A DNA stretch of 32,639 nt from Pseudomonadota bacterium (GCA_005772945.1 SXIE01000254.1:1-32639), one strand, 5' to 3'. Positions 1-8,576 are shown, numbered from the stretch's first letter. The notes: generated from the letters alone by a model not told the origin. Program-made: numbers and translations.

Positions 1-2285
1 ATGACGACGAAGAAGAGGAGTCCGAGGACGACACCCAGCCCATCGTCCGCGCCGTCGAGATCACGGGCCTCGGGCGCGTCGATCGCGGCAGCGTGCGCGA
101 CAAGATCTACACGCAGATCGGCCGTGCCCTCGACCGTTCGCGTCTCTCCGAGGACATCAAGCGCATCTACGCGATGGCGTTCTTCGACGACGTCCAGGTC
201 GTCGCCAAGGCGCATCCGGACGGCGGCGTCATCCTCGTCTTCCGCCTCACCGAGCGCCCGACGGTCACCGCCATCGACTACGAAGTCGACGGCTCGGCCG
301 TCAGCCTCGACGACATCAAAGAGGTCGTCGACATCCGCGCGCTCGACATCTTGGACGAGGCGCGCATTCGCCAAAACATCACCAAAATTCAGGACTTGTT
401 CGTCGAGCAGGGCCACTTCCTGGCCGAGACGACCTACCGCCTCGACCCCGACGCCACGAGCGGAACGCGCATCACCTTCATCGTCCACGAGGGCGAGAAG
501 GTCGAGGTACGGCGCGTCGAGATCGTCGGCAACAAGGCGCTCACCTCCGAGGAGATCGAGGAGAACCTCTTCACGCGCGAAGGCGGCTGGTTCTCGTTCC
601 TCAGTAAGAGCGGCGAGTTCAAGAAGGAGATGTTCGAGACGGACGTCCAGCGCATCCAGTACCTCTATTTGACCAAGGGGTACGTGCAGATACAGGTCGG
701 CGAGCCGGTCGTGACGCTCGCCTCCGATCGCCGCTCGATGGAGATCGTCATCCCGGTCGAGGAAGGCCCGCGCTACAAGGTCGGCGACATCGACATCGAG
801 ATGGCCGACGGCGACGGCACCTGGCTCATCGAGAAGGACAAGCTGCGCAAGCGCATCTCGCTCACGCCCGACGCCTGGTTCGACTACGGCCAGATGCAGC
901 AGGACGTGCAGTCGGTCAGCGGCGCCTTCAAGGACCGCGGCTACGCCAACGCCAACGTCGCCACCCAGCACCACGTCGACCCCGACACGCTGACCTTCGG
1001 CGTCACCTTCCGCGTGCAAAAGGGCGAGCCGGTCTACATTCGCCGCATCGAAATCCGCGGCAACACAGACACACGCGACCGCGTCATCCGGCGCGAGATG
1101 AAGATCGCCGAAGGCGATCTCTATTCGATCGACAAGATCAAGCGCTCGCATCGCCGCATCATGGCGCTCGGCTTTTTCGAACCCGCGACGCGCCCCGGCG
1201 ACGACGGCGGCGTCAAGATCGAGCCCCGTCCGACCGGCGATCCGCGCACGCTGGACCTCATCGTCAACGTCAAAGAGAAGCAAACCGGGACGTTCCAGAT
1301 CGGCGCCGGCTTCTCGAGCCTCGAGTCGTTCATCCTGACGGGGCAGATCTCGAAGGAGAACTTCCTCGGACGTGGGCAGACCCTCTCGGCCCAGATCACG
1401 TTCTCGGCGATTCGCCAGCTCTATTCGGTCAGCTTCTTCGAGCCGTACATGCTCGACACGCCGATCACCTTCGCGTTCGATCTCTTCAATTTCCAAGAGG
1501 AATTCATCGACTTTACGCGCCTCCGCACCGGCGGCACGCTGTCGCTCGGCTACCGCCTGACCGACGATCTCTCGCTCTCGTTTTCGTACGCTCTCGAGGC
1601 GGTGGACGCGACCTTGCGCCGCTCCGACATCAACATCGAGCGCCTGCGCCAAGAAGGCCTGACGAGCTCGCTGCGCGCGACGCTCTCGCTCGACACGCGC
1701 GACAACCGCATCTTCCCGACCTCGGGGCAGTACTCGACGCTCTCGGCGGAGGTCGCCAGCCGCTACCTCGGATCGGAGAACGAGTTCTGGCGCGTCATCG
1801 GCCGCACCCGTTGGTACTTCCCGCTCTTTTGGGACTTCGTCCTGCGCCTCAACGGCACGGCCGGCTTCATCCAGGGCCTCGGCGGCCAGTCGGTGCCGCT
1901 CTTCGAGCGCTTCTTCGTCGGCGGCATCTTCACGGTCCGCGGCTTCGAGCGGAACTCGATCGGCGAGCATCTCTACCTCGCCTCGAACCCCGACGGCACG
2001 CTCAACCCGATCACGATCGGCGGCAACAAGGAGCTCATCCTCAACGCCGAGATCGAGTTCCCGATCTTCAAGGAGGTCGGCATCAAGGGCGTCGTCTTCA
2101 TGGACGCCGGCAACTCGTGGGGCGGCGACGAGTTCAACCCGCTGGATCTGCGGACCTCAGCCGGCTTCGGGCTGCGCTGGAACTCGCCGGTCGGGCCGCT
2201 GCGCTTCGAGTGGGGCTTCCCGTTGAAGCCGCGCAAGGGCGAGGACCCGTCGGTCTTCGAGTTCACCATCGGCAACTCCTTCTGA
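1..2285 (+). CDS. bamA: BamA, outer-membrane protein assembly factor (5' end cut by window)
   Basis: BamA is the central outer-membrane subunit of the machine that folds beta-barrel proteins. The reading frame is open from the first bases (codons begin at base 3), so the N-terminus and signal peptide lie outside the window. The visible part starts with an acidic Asp/Glu linker, then five POTRA-like units, each opening with a beta strand such as VRAVEITG, VRRVEIVGN or IRRIEIRGN. The last ~380 residues are a 16-strand-type barrel (Omp85 family) carrying the lid-loop motif VRGF (near base 1937) and ending in a C-terminal Phe, the usual barrel signal. A GTG at base 93 could be mistaken for the start, but it falls inside POTRA 1. 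skp follows 168 bases downstream, the classical bamA-skp order. Family call is secure. Confidence 0.95.
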   Translation, partial: DDEEEESEDDTQPIVRAVEITGLGRVDRGSVRDKIYTQIGRALDRSRLSEDIKRIYAMAFFDDVQVVAKAHPDGGVILVFRLTERPTVTAIDYEVDGSAVSLDDIKEVVDIRALDILDEARIRQNITKIQDLFVEQGHFLAETTYRLDPDATSGTRITFIVHEGEKVEVRRVEIVGNKALTSEEIEENLFTREGGWFSFLSKSGEFKKEMFETDVQRIQYLYLTKGYVQIQVGEPVVTLASDRRSMEIVIPVEEGPRYKVGDIDIEMADGDGTWLIEKDKLRKRISLTPDAWFDYGQMQQDVQSVSGAFKDRGYANANVATQHHVDPDTLTFGVTFRVQKGEPVYIRRIEIRGNTDTRDRVIRREMKIAEGDLYSIDKIKRSHRRIMALGFFEPATRPGDDGGVKIEPRPTGDPRTLDLIVNVKEKQTGTFQIGAGFSSLESFILTGQISKENFLGRGQTLSAQITFSAIRQLYSVSFFEPYMLDTPITFAFDLFNFQEEFIDFTRLRTGGTLSLGYRLTDDLSLSFSYALEAVDATLRRSDINIERLRQEGLTSSLRATLSLDTRDNRIFPTSGQYSTLSAEVASRYLGSENEFWRVIGRTRWYFPLFWDFVLRLNGTAGFIQGLGGQSVPLFERFFVGGIFTVRGFERNSIGEHLYLASNPDGTLNPITIGGNKELILNAEIEFPIFKEVGIKGVVFMDAGNSWGGDEFNPLDLRTSAGFGLRWNSPVGPLRFEWGFPLKPRKGEDPSVFEFTIGNSF

Positions 2286-2411
2286 GCCGGCCGCTCACAT
2301 CCGCTGGCCCGCACGCGATGCGCCCGAGCCGGAATCCGAACCTTTCCGCGAAGGTTGACAGCCGCAATCCCGAGGGCTATCGAGCCCACGTTCAGCCCCC
2401 GTTCGCGGGCA

Positions 2412-2430
2412 GCCGAGCCGAAGGCTCGGC
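2412..2430 (+). terminator. Hairpin between bamA and skp
   Basis: A perfect 8-bp stem (gccgagcc / ggctcggc) with a 3-base gaa loop lies in the bamA-skp gap. There is no T-run after it, so it may be an attenuating or RNA-stabilising hairpin rather than a full intrinsic terminator. Confidence 0.4.
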
Positions 2431-2453
2431 CTTCGCTCACTTGGAGAGCCGTT

Positions 2454-2972
2454 GTGCGCAAAGCCCTGCTGACTTTCGTCGCCCTCGCCGTGTTCCTCGC
2501 CCTTCCGGCCGCGACCGCCCTGGCGGCCGATCTGAAGATTGGCGTCGTCGACGTCGAGTTCATCATCCAGACCTCGAAGAAGGGCAAGGCCGCCAAGGCC
2601 AAGCTCAAGAAGATGGTCGAGGATAACCAGAAGCAACTCGACGGCGCGCAGAACAAGCTGCTCGATCTGAAGAAGTCGATCGAGAGCGGCACCGACATGG
2701 AGACGCCCGAGAAGAAGCGCGCCAAGGTGGTCGAGTACCAGCAGGGCCTGCTCAAGCTCCAAGAGCTCTTCATGACCAAGCAGCAGGAGCTCGCGAAGAA
2801 GGAGATCGAGCTGATGAAGCCGATCCTGAAGGCGCTCGAGGAGATCCTGACCGCGCTCGCCAAGGACGGCAGCTACGACCTCATCATGAATCGCTCTGAG
2901 CAGGGCGTCCTGTTCACCAAGCAGGACTACGACATCACCCAGAAGGTCCTGGACAAGCTCAACGGCGGCTGA
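2454..2972 (+). CDS. skp: Skp/OmpH-family periplasmic chaperone
   Basis: Skp holds unfolded outer-membrane proteins in the periplasm on their way to BamA. The start chosen is GTG at 2454, because GGAGAG lies five bases before it and because this start gives a proper signal peptide (VRKALLTFVALAVF..., probable cleavage near ALA-AD). An in-frame start at 2355 would add an uncharged, unlikely leader. The mature protein begins DLKIGVVDVEFI, the usual Skp opening strand, followed by a long Lys/Glu/Gln-rich coiled-coil hairpin (roughly residues 40-125) and a short closing segment. At 172 codons it is the normal family size. It follows bamA and is followed 14 bases later by a rhomboid gene instead of the lpxD often found here. 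Confidence 0.92.
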   Translation: MRKALLTFVALAVFLALPAATALAADLKIGVVDVEFIIQTSKKGKAAKAKLKKMVEDNQKQLDGAQNKLLDLKKSIESGTDMETPEKKRAKVVEYQQGLLKLQELFMTKQQELAKKEIELMKPILKALEEILTALAKDGSYDLIMNRSEQGVLFTKQDYDITQKVLDKLNGG

Positions 2973-2986
2973 CCGGCCCGCGCTGA

Positions 2987-3739
2987 ATGCCCGAATACCC
3001 CCGCTCCCAGTTCGCCTTCGAAAAGCCCGCGCGCCCGGTCGTGTGGCTCATCGCGATCAACGCCTTCCTCTGGTTCGCGTTCGCGGTGCTCGTCAACTCG
3101 GTCGGTAGCCGCGACGTCGCGGACGCCTACCAAGCACTGTGGCTCGACGCGGACAAGGTCCTGCCAGGCGGCTACGTCTGGCAGCTGCTGACCTACAGCT
3201 GGCTCCACGACCTCGGCCAGATTACCCACGTCCTCTTCAACGCCATCGCGCTCTACTTCCTCGGGAACCCGCTCTGCAAGCGCTGGGGAGCTAAGACGTT
3301 CCTCAAGTTCTATCTGCTCACGGGGCTCATCGCGGGCGTCTTCTCGGTCCTGGTCGGCGTCAGCGTCGGCTGGCGCTTCGACACCCCGATCGTGGGCGCC
3401 TCGGGCGCGATCTTCGGGCTCGTGACGGCCTACGCCCTGCTCTTCCCGAACGCCCAGTTTCTGCTCTTCTTCGTCTTGCCGCTGCGCGCCCGCTATCTGC
3501 TCTGGCTGTCGCTCGGCATCGACCTCATGCTCTTCTTGGCCGCACCGGCCTACAACGTCGCGATCCACACGCACGTCGGCGGCGCGATCGGCGGCTGGCT
3601 CCTCATCACCGGCAACTGGCACCCGAAGGTGTTCGGACCGCGGCTCAAGGGCCTCTTCGCGCGCCGTCGCAACCGCACCTTGCGCGTGGTCGACGGCGGC
3701 CGCTCGGGCCCCGGCTCCGATCGCGATCTCTTGCACTGA
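2987..3739 (+). CDS. Rhomboid-family intramembrane serine protease
   Basis: A 250-residue polytopic membrane protein with about six hydrophobic segments. Rhomboids cut membrane proteins inside the bilayer with a Ser-His pair. All signature elements are visible: H81-x3-N85 in HVLFNAIALYFLG (the His/Asn of the oxyanion region in GlpG), the catalytic serine S139 in GASGAIFG, and the catalytic histidine H196 in HVGGAIGGW. A W-R pair, which many rhomboids carry in loop 1, is not obvious. The tail after residue ~215 is basic and Gly/Arg-rich, so probably cytoplasmic. The ATG is 14 bases after the skp stop, with no clear Shine-Dalgarno sequence, so translation may depend on the upstream gene. The substrate is not predictable. 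Confidence 0.88.
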   Translation: MPEYPRSQFAFEKPARPVVWLIAINAFLWFAFAVLVNSVGSRDVADAYQALWLDADKVLPGGYVWQLLTYSWLHDLGQITHVLFNAIALYFLGNPLCKRWGAKTFLKFYLLTGLIAGVFSVLVGVSVGWRFDTPIVGASGAIFGLVTAYALLFPNAQFLLFFVLPLRARYLLWLSLGIDLMLFLAAPAYNVAIHTHVGGAIGGWLLITGNWHPKVFGPRLKGLFARRRNRTLRVVDGGRSGPGSDRDLLH

Positions 3740-3787
3740 GACGCAAGTCTCGGCCGGACGGACGCGACCCGCCAGGCCGTTGCCCGA

Positions 3788-4054
3788 TCAGCGCGCCGGC
3801 CTGAGCGGCGGTAGATCGACGACGATCACGCGCGGCGGGCGCTGGAACGGGCTTGTCGGGGCCACACTCGGCGGCAGGATCTCGACGTCGCTCGCCGCGC
3901 GACTCGGCTTACCGGCGCCCGCCTTCTTCTTGGACGCCCCGCCAGCCTTGGCCGGCTTGGGCTTGGCCCCGCGCCCGTGCAGCGATTCCTTGCGCGCCAT
4001 CAGCACGACTGCCAGCGCACACACCATCAGCACGACGAGGACGATCGAGTTCAC
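3788..4054 (-). CDS. Small single-span membrane protein, function unknown
   Basis: A predicted 88-residue protein starting at GTG (4054) with AGGA eight bases upstream. A longer open frame begins at 4090, but its extra N-terminal residues are polar and lack a ribosome site. Residues 2-22 (NSIVLVVLMVCALAVVLMAR) form one hydrophobic helix. It is followed by a Lys/Ala/Pro-rich low-complexity stretch and a Pro-rich tail containing ILPPS and VVDLPP. It is convergent with the rhomboid gene and lies downstream of the IHF-like gene on the same strand. I do not recognise a family. The coding call rests on the clean start, the membrane helix and the low-complexity pattern common to such small proteins. 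Confidence 0.55.
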   Translation of the reverse strand: MNSIVLVVLMVCALAVVLMARKESLHGRGAKPKPAKAGGASKKKAGAGKPSRAASDVEILPPSVAPTSPFQRPPRVIVVDLPPLRPAR

Positions 4055-4105
4055 GTGACCGATCCTAGACACGGTCGAACGGGCGGCCAACCTGCCCGCG
4101 CGCCG

Positions 4106-4387
4106 CTACCCCTTGTTGATCCGGTCGCGCAGGTCCTTGCCGACCTTGAAGAACGGCATCGACTTGGGCTCCACCTCGACCGTGTCACCGGTCTTCGGGT
4201 TGCGGCCCGTGTACGCCTTGTACTGGCGCACGGTGAAGTTTCCGAAACCGCGGATCTCGATCCGCTCGCCGCGCCGCATGGCCGCGACGAGCTCGTCGAA
4301 GACGGCGTTCACGACCAGCTCGACCGTCTTTCGCGGAAGCTCGCTCTTCCGCTGGACGATCGCATCGATCAGCTGGGACTTGGTCAT
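4106..4387 (-). CDS. ihfB: Integration host factor / HU family DNA-bending protein (beta-type)
   Basis: A 93-residue nucleoid protein of normal family length. These proteins bind as dimers in the minor groove and bend DNA sharply, which assists sigma-54 activators, recombination and replication. The start is ATG 4387 with GAGGAG ten bases upstream; an upstream in-frame extension to 4498 is rich in Arg/Asp and is not part of the fold. Visible features are the N-terminal helices (MTKSQLIDAIVQRK), the core strand GERIEIRGFGNF, the DNA-intercalating arm GRNPKTG (about residues 62-68) and the C-terminal helix FFKVGKDLRDRIN. The IEIRGFG and FKVGKDLRDR wording fits the IHF-beta branch better than HU, but the two are hard to separate by eye. 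It may matter here because the window carries several sigma-54-like promoters. Confidence 0.9.
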   Translation of the reverse strand: MTKSQLIDAIVQRKSELPRKTVELVVNAVFDELVAAMRRGERIEIRGFGNFTVRQYKAYTGRNPKTGDTVEVEPKSMPFFKVGKDLRDRINKG

Positions 4388-4531
4388 CTCTCGCTCCTCA
4401 TCGCTCGCCCGGTCGCGGCGCCCGGTGGCGCGTCCGACCCCCGACGTGGCGGACGGTGATGCATGTCGCGTCGTGTCGTCCACCCAAGCCTGGAACAACC
4501 TGGGCAGGCCGTCAACGCCACGCGTACTGGA

Positions 4532-6556
4532 TCACGTCATTTCGTGTGTCATTTCGAGAGGTGAGGCATCGTCCGCGAAGGCGCTCACCCAGGTCCCGGC
4601 GTCCTCCACGAAGGCCAGGAAGGCCGCGTAGAACGGGTGCGCGCCGATGGTCGCCGAGTCCCCGACGACCAACAGAAATCGTCGCGCCCGGGTGAGCGCG
4701 ACGTTCATCCGTCGCGTGTCCGACAGGAACCCGACCTCGGCCCGGTCATTCGATCGAACCAGATCGAGCACGATCGCCTCCTTCTCCCGCCCCTGAAACC
4801 CGTCGATCGACCCGACCTCCACGCCACGGGCCATCTCCTCCGCGAGCAGGTGGCGCAGCGCCCCGACCTGCGCATCGTACGGCGTCAGCACCGCCAGCGC
4901 CGCCGGCGCGAGCCCGCGCGACAGGATCCGACGCGCCTCGGCTGCCGTTCGCACCGCCATCTCGGGGTTGCGCGTCGAGCGATCCGGCTCCCGCACCTCG
5001 TCGCCGAAACCGGTGCCCGCGGTGTCGACAAAGACGAGCGGCCCGGCGCGTAGCGGATCCGCCGCGACGCCTGGCAGGCCCTCGAGCAGGTGCTCCGCGA
5101 CGCGCGGATGGGCGACCAAACGCCCGCCGTACATGGCCTGCGAGGGATACCCCATGATCGTCCGGTGCATGCGATGCTGCGTCTCGAGCATGTGGCCGAC
5201 GCGCGTTCCGAAGCGGCGCTGGAGGCGCTCGAACAGCGACACGCCGAGTCCCCCGCGCGCCGCTTCCGCATCGATGATCGTCGGCGGAAGCTGCTGCGGA
5301 TCGCCGGCGAGGATCGCGCGCGGCGCCGCCAAGAGCGCGTTCCACAGGATCGGATCGGGCGCCTGCGTCGCCTCGTCGCAGAGGACCAGATCGAAGCGCT
5401 CGGCGCGCAGCGCGGGATGATCGGCGAGCGCGAGCGTCGTGCAGATCACCGGCGCCTGCGCCACGATCACCTGCTCGGCGCCCCGCAGAAGCTCACGCGC
5501 ATCGCGCAGGAGACGACGCGACTCCGCAAAGGCCTCGCGCCGCGCGGTGCGCGCCTCTGGATCGAATTCTCTCGCGAAGAGCGCGGAGCGCTTGCCCGCG
5601 GAGAAACGTCCGCGCGTTGTCTTCTTCTCGAGCCGCCGCCGAACCTCGTTGGCCTCGGCGGTCCAGCGCTTGGCGAGGCGCGCGGCCTCGGACGCGTCGA
5701 CGCGCGCATCGAGCGTGTGCGGCTCGACCTCGGGCAGGACGCGCGCCGGATGCCCGAGGCGCAGCGCGCCGACGCCCGTCGCAAGGAAGCGCTCGACGAG
5801 GTTGTCGACCGCCACGTTCGACGGCGCGACGGCGAGGATGCGCAGGTCGCGGGCGCGAGCCTGGCGCGCCATCTCGACGAGCGATCGCGTCTTGCCGGTC
5901 CCGGGCGGACCATGGAGAATCGCGAGCGGCGTCGTCCGGAGCGCGGTCTCGATCGCCAGCCGCTGCGCGTCGTCGAGCGCGGCATCCAACCACACGATCG
6001 GCCCGCGCGGCCACGCCCCGCTCGCCTCGCCCGACTCCGGGACACCCTTGCCGTAGGCCATCTCCCGAGACAGCGCCGCGTCCCCGCGGGCAGACTTCAA
6101 ACGTTCGAGCGCACGCACGCCGCGCTCGAACGTCGCTTCGGGCGCCTCGCGCTCGAGCCGAAACGCGTCGTCCTCGAACGCGTCGGGCAGCTCCCCGTCG
6201 AGCGCCAATCCCAGCAGCGGGCCGCGCCAGCGCTCGACGATCGCGCGCACCGCCCCCGGCTCGTCCGGCGCCTGGAGATAGAGCACGACCGGATCGCCGG
6301 CGCGCAGCCGGATGTGATGTCGGTCAAACGGTGGGTCGCGACGCAGGGTCCGCACGCAGACCACGGTCCGACCGCCGGGCGCCGGAAGCGCCTCCTCGAC
6401 GACCAGCTCCGCGAGCGCCAGGCCGCGCTGCAGGCGCTCCTTCCATGGGATCGCCTCGCGCTCGATCCGAAAGCGCTCGCGCTCCGCGAGACGCTCGCGT
6501 CGCCAGAGCGCGAGCATCGTATCGATCGTGGAACCGGGCGGCGTGACTTCCATCAT
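4532..6556 (-). CDS. SF1 DNA/RNA helicase, IGHMBP2/UPF1-like
   Basis: A predicted 674-residue ATP-dependent helicase of superfamily 1B. In order: an N-terminal region with a beta-barrel-like stalk (about 40-130), Walker A GPPGTGKT (216-223), motif Ia VAPSNVAVDNL, motif II DEATQ (394-398), motif III GDPQQLPP (418-425), then motifs IV-VI including SIDGFQGREKEAIV and NVALTRAR near the C-terminus. This is the SMUBP-2/UPF1 pattern. The start is ATG 6556, the first of two tandem ATGs. The frame stays open to 7507, but that stretch overlaps efp on the other strand and has a different, Arg-rich composition, so it is rejected. The gene is divergent from efp across a 69-base gap. Its bacterial role is unknown; a part in RNA or DNA repair or remodelling is inference only. 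Confidence 0.9.
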   Translation of the reverse strand: MMEVTPPGSTIDTMLALWRRERLAERERFRIEREAIPWKERLQRGLALAELVVEEALPAPGGRTVVCVRTLRRDPPFDRHHIRLRAGDPVVLYLQAPDEPGAVRAIVERWRGPLLGLALDGELPDAFEDDAFRLEREAPEATFERGVRALERLKSARGDAALSREMAYGKGVPESGEASGAWPRGPIVWLDAALDDAQRLAIETALRTTPLAILHGPPGTGKTRSLVEMARQARARDLRILAVAPSNVAVDNLVERFLATGVGALRLGHPARVLPEVEPHTLDARVDASEAARLAKRWTAEANEVRRRLEKKTTRGRFSAGKRSALFAREFDPEARTARREAFAESRRLLRDARELLRGAEQVIVAQAPVICTTLALADHPALRAERFDLVLCDEATQAPDPILWNALLAAPRAILAGDPQQLPPTIIDAEAARGGLGVSLFERLQRRFGTRVGHMLETQHRMHRTIMGYPSQAMYGGRLVAHPRVAEHLLEGLPGVAADPLRAGPLVFVDTAGTGFGDEVREPDRSTRNPEMAVRTAAEARRILSRGLAPAALAVLTPYDAQVGALRHLLAEEMARGVEVGSIDGFQGREKEAIVLDLVRSNDRAEVGFLSDTRRMNVALTRARRFLLVVGDSATIGAHPFYAAFLAFVEDAGTWVSAFADDASPLEMTHEMT

Positions 6557-6625
6557 GGGCCATGTTATGCGGGCCCCCGCTCGCGCCAGGCAGGACCCTG
6601 AGCGCCACAGAAGCGAGGAATTTCG

Positions 6626-7195
6626 ATGGCTTACCAGACTTCCGACATCAAGAAAAACCTCAAGTTCAAGATGGACGGGGCGCCGTGGACAGTCGTCGAC
6701 TTCCAGTTCGTCAAGCCCGGCAAGGGCACCGCGTTCACCTGGACCAAGATGAAGAACCTCATCACCGGCCAGGTCATCGAGCGCAACTTCCGCTCGGGTG
6801 AGACGCTCGAGGAAGTCGATGTCGAGATGCGCGAGGCCTCGTACACCTATAAGGAAGGCGACCAGTACGTCTTCATGGACGGCGAGACCTACGACCAGTT
6901 CCCGATCACGGAGTCCCAGCTGGGGGATCAGGCCGGCTTCCTCATGGAAGGCATGAAGTGCCAGATCCTCTTCTATGAGCAGCGTGTCATCACCGTCGAT
7001 CTCCCGAACTTCATCGAGGTCGAGGTCACGTACGCCGAGCCCGCCGTCAAAGGCGACACGGCCAACAACGTGACCAAGGAAGCCAAGATCTCGAGCGGCG
7101 CGACGGTCCGCGTGCCGCTCTTCATCGGCATCGGCAACGTCATCCGCGTCGATACACGCACGGGCGAATACAAAGATCGTATCCAGCAAAAGTGA
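6626..7195 (+). CDS. efp: Elongation factor P
   Basis: EF-P binds between the P and E sites of the ribosome and rescues stalling at consecutive prolines. The 189-residue protein has the three-domain family length. The domain I loop reads VKPGKGTAF; its lysine (residue 33) corresponds to Lys34 of E. coli, the residue that receives beta-lysine. The later domains show the usual GETLEEVDV, YVFMDGETYDQ and the C-terminal FIGIGNVIRVDTRTGEY strand. The ribosome site AGCGAGGAA lies just before the ATG. The PGKG lysine together with the overlapping epmA gene downstream strongly suggests lysylation rather than rhamnosylation (which needs Arg) or the Bacillus-type pathway. Confidence 0.97.
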   Translation: MAYQTSDIKKNLKFKMDGAPWTVVDFQFVKPGKGTAFTWTKMKNLITGQVIERNFRSGETLEEVDVEMREASYTYKEGDQYVFMDGETYDQFPITESQLGDQAGFLMEGMKCQILFYEQRVITVDLPNFIEVEVTYAEPAVKGDTANNVTKEAKISSGATVRVPLFIGIGNVIRVDTRTGEYKDRIQQK

Positions 7196-8352
7196 GGGTG
7201 AGTCCCCCTGACGGAGCAGCGTTCGTTCACGGGCGCGTGCTGGCGTTGGATGCGGGGACCGCGCTCGTCTGGAGCGAAGGGCGCGTGGCGCGCGTGACGA
7301 TCGTTGGACCGCCAACGATCGATCTGCGCGTCGGGGATCTGGTCGTCGTGCGCGACGGGATCGCCGAGGTCGTGCACCGCGGGGATGGCACCTGGCCACC
7401 GGGTGACGGTCGACCGGGCGCGGATCTCGGGCGGTTTCTCGGGGACCGTTGGCGCGTCCTTGCGGCGCGTTCGCGGCTTCTCGCGGCGACGCGGAATTGG
7501 TTTGCACACCAAGGATTTCTCGAGGTCGAGACGCCGCTGCTCGTGCCGTCGGCGGGGACCGAGGTCCACGTCGATCCGGTGACCGCGACGCTCCACCCGA
7601 GGCCGGGCGCCGGACCTGAGAACCGCTACCTCATCACCTCGCCGGAGTACGCGATGAAGCGTCTGCTCGCGGCCGGTGCGGGCCCGATCTACCAGCTCGG
7701 ACGCGTGTTCCGTGATGGCGAGCGCGGTCGCCGACATCGGCCCGAGTTCACGCTCTTGGAATGGTATCGGCCGTGGGTCGACGGGTACGACGCGATCCTC
7801 GAAGACTGCGAGCAGCTCCTACGAACATTGGCGGGCGCCGACGCGATCACCTGGCAGGGACGCGCGTTCGATCTGACGCCCCCCTTTCCGCGCATCGCGT
7901 TCTTCGATGCTCTGCGCGAGCGCGCCGACATGGCGCATCCAGAGGACCTGGATCCCGAGCGCTGGCTCCAGGCGTACGTCGAGCGCGTCGAAGCGACGCT
8001 CGGCGTCGAGCGCCCCGAGTTCCTCGTGCGCTGGCCGCGCGCCCTCGCCTCCCTCGCTCGCGCCGCGCCCGACGACGCGCGCGTGGCCGAGCGCGTCGAA
8101 CTCTACGTCGGCGGACTCGAGCTCGGCAACGGCTTCGCCGAGCTCACCGATCCCGTCGAGCAACGCGCGCGCTGCGAGGCCGAGAACACGGAGCGGCGCG
8201 CGCTGGGCAAGCCCGCGATGCCGATCGACGAGGACTTCCTCGGTGCGCTGCAAGCGGGCATGCCGCCCAGCGCGGGCATCGCCGTCGGCTTCGACCGCCT
8301 CGTGATGTTGCTCGCGGATGCCGCGTCGATCGATGACGTCATCGCGTTCTGA
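7192..8352 (+). CDS. epmA: EpmA (PoxA/GenX/YjeA), EF-P (beta-)lysine ligase with extra N-terminal domain
   Basis: EpmA is a stand-alone class II lysyl-tRNA-synthetase core that attaches beta-lysine to EF-P. The GTG start at 7192 overlaps the efp stop by four bases (GTGA), so the two are translationally coupled; another GTG lies at 7198. Motif 2 runs through YQLGRVFRDGERG and HRPEFTLLEWYRP (165-195). The block LELGNGFAELTDPVEQ matches EpmA, and motif 3 is GIAVGFDRLVML (362-373). Ala364 sits where E. coli EpmA has Ala298 and true LysRS has Gly, which supports EpmA rather than LysRS. At 386 residues it is about 60 longer than E. coli EpmA. The extra N-terminal ~75 residues (VHGRVLALDAGTALVW..., VGDLVVVRDG) look like a small beta barrel, possibly OB-like. 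EpmB, which makes beta-lysine, is not in the window. Confidence 0.92.
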   Translation: MRVSPPDGAAFVHGRVLALDAGTALVWSEGRVARVTIVGPPTIDLRVGDLVVVRDGIAEVVHRGDGTWPPGDGRPGADLGRFLGDRWRVLAARSRLLAATRNWFAHQGFLEVETPLLVPSAGTEVHVDPVTATLHPRPGAGPENRYLITSPEYAMKRLLAAGAGPIYQLGRVFRDGERGRRHRPEFTLLEWYRPWVDGYDAILEDCEQLLRTLAGADAITWQGRAFDLTPPFPRIAFFDALRERADMAHPEDLDPERWLQAYVERVEATLGVERPEFLVRWPRALASLARAAPDDARVAERVELYVGGLELGNGFAELTDPVEQRARCEAENTERRALGKPAMPIDEDFLGALQAGMPPSAGIAVGFDRLVMLLADAASIDDVIAF

Positions 8353-8394
8353 CGCGCGCGATCGCGATCCTTCGCCTATCGGCCCCCAAGTGCC

Positions 8395-8410
8395 TGGAAA
8401 CCGCTTTCCA
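8395..8410. promoter_or_regulatory. Palindrome tggaaa-N4-tttcca, possible operator
   Basis: A perfect 6-bp inverted repeat around ccgc, about 165 bases before the -24 element of the sigma-54-like promoter. That is a plausible distance for an upstream activator site, but no regulator can be named. Confidence 0.3.
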
Positions 8411-8466
8411 TAAAGCCCGAAAGGGGGTGGGCGGTTCCAACGGGGGGGCGGGGGGTTTCCCCAACC

Positions 8467-8488
8467 CGCGGGCGACACGACGCCCGCG
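8467..8488. promoter_or_regulatory. 8-bp dyad cgcgggcg / cgcccgcg: terminator stem or activator site
   Basis: A perfect inverted repeat with a 6-base acacga loop. It is 115 bases after the epmA stop and about 75 bases upstream of the -24 element. Without a following T-run it is a weak intrinsic terminator. Its position also fits an enhancer-binding-protein site. Confidence 0.35.
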
Positions 8489-8560
8489 CGGCCCTTCCCT
8501 CCCTTGAAGCGGCGGGCGTCATTTCGGGGTTTTGTGGCGCTTGCGCCTGCGCGCAAGAAT

Positions 8561-8576
8561 TGGCGCGGCAATTGCT
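8561..8576 (+). promoter_or_regulatory. Sigma-54 (RpoN) -24/-12 promoter for the decaheme cytochrome
   Basis: The sequence tggcgcg-gcaa-ttgct, preceded by t, matches the accepted YTGGCACG-N4-TTGCW consensus except for one base (A to G at the fifth position). The invariant GG (8562-8563) and GC (8574-8575) have the required ten-base spacing. Transcription would begin near 8587, leaving a leader of about 100 bases before the ATG at 8686. Such promoters need an ATP-driven enhancer-binding activator, so the cytochrome would be a conditionally expressed gene. Confidence 0.7.

Noticed and set aside
6557..7507. Upstream extension of the helicase frame on the minus strand
   Set aside because: It lies antisense to efp and the start of epmA, is low-complexity Arg/Asp-rich sequence, and the helicase is complete from 6556.
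8424..8456. G-quadruplex or sequencing artefact in the G-runs before the cytochrome
   Set aside because: Several G-runs occur, but with no further support they may be simple composition; no claim is made beyond noting them in the gap entry.
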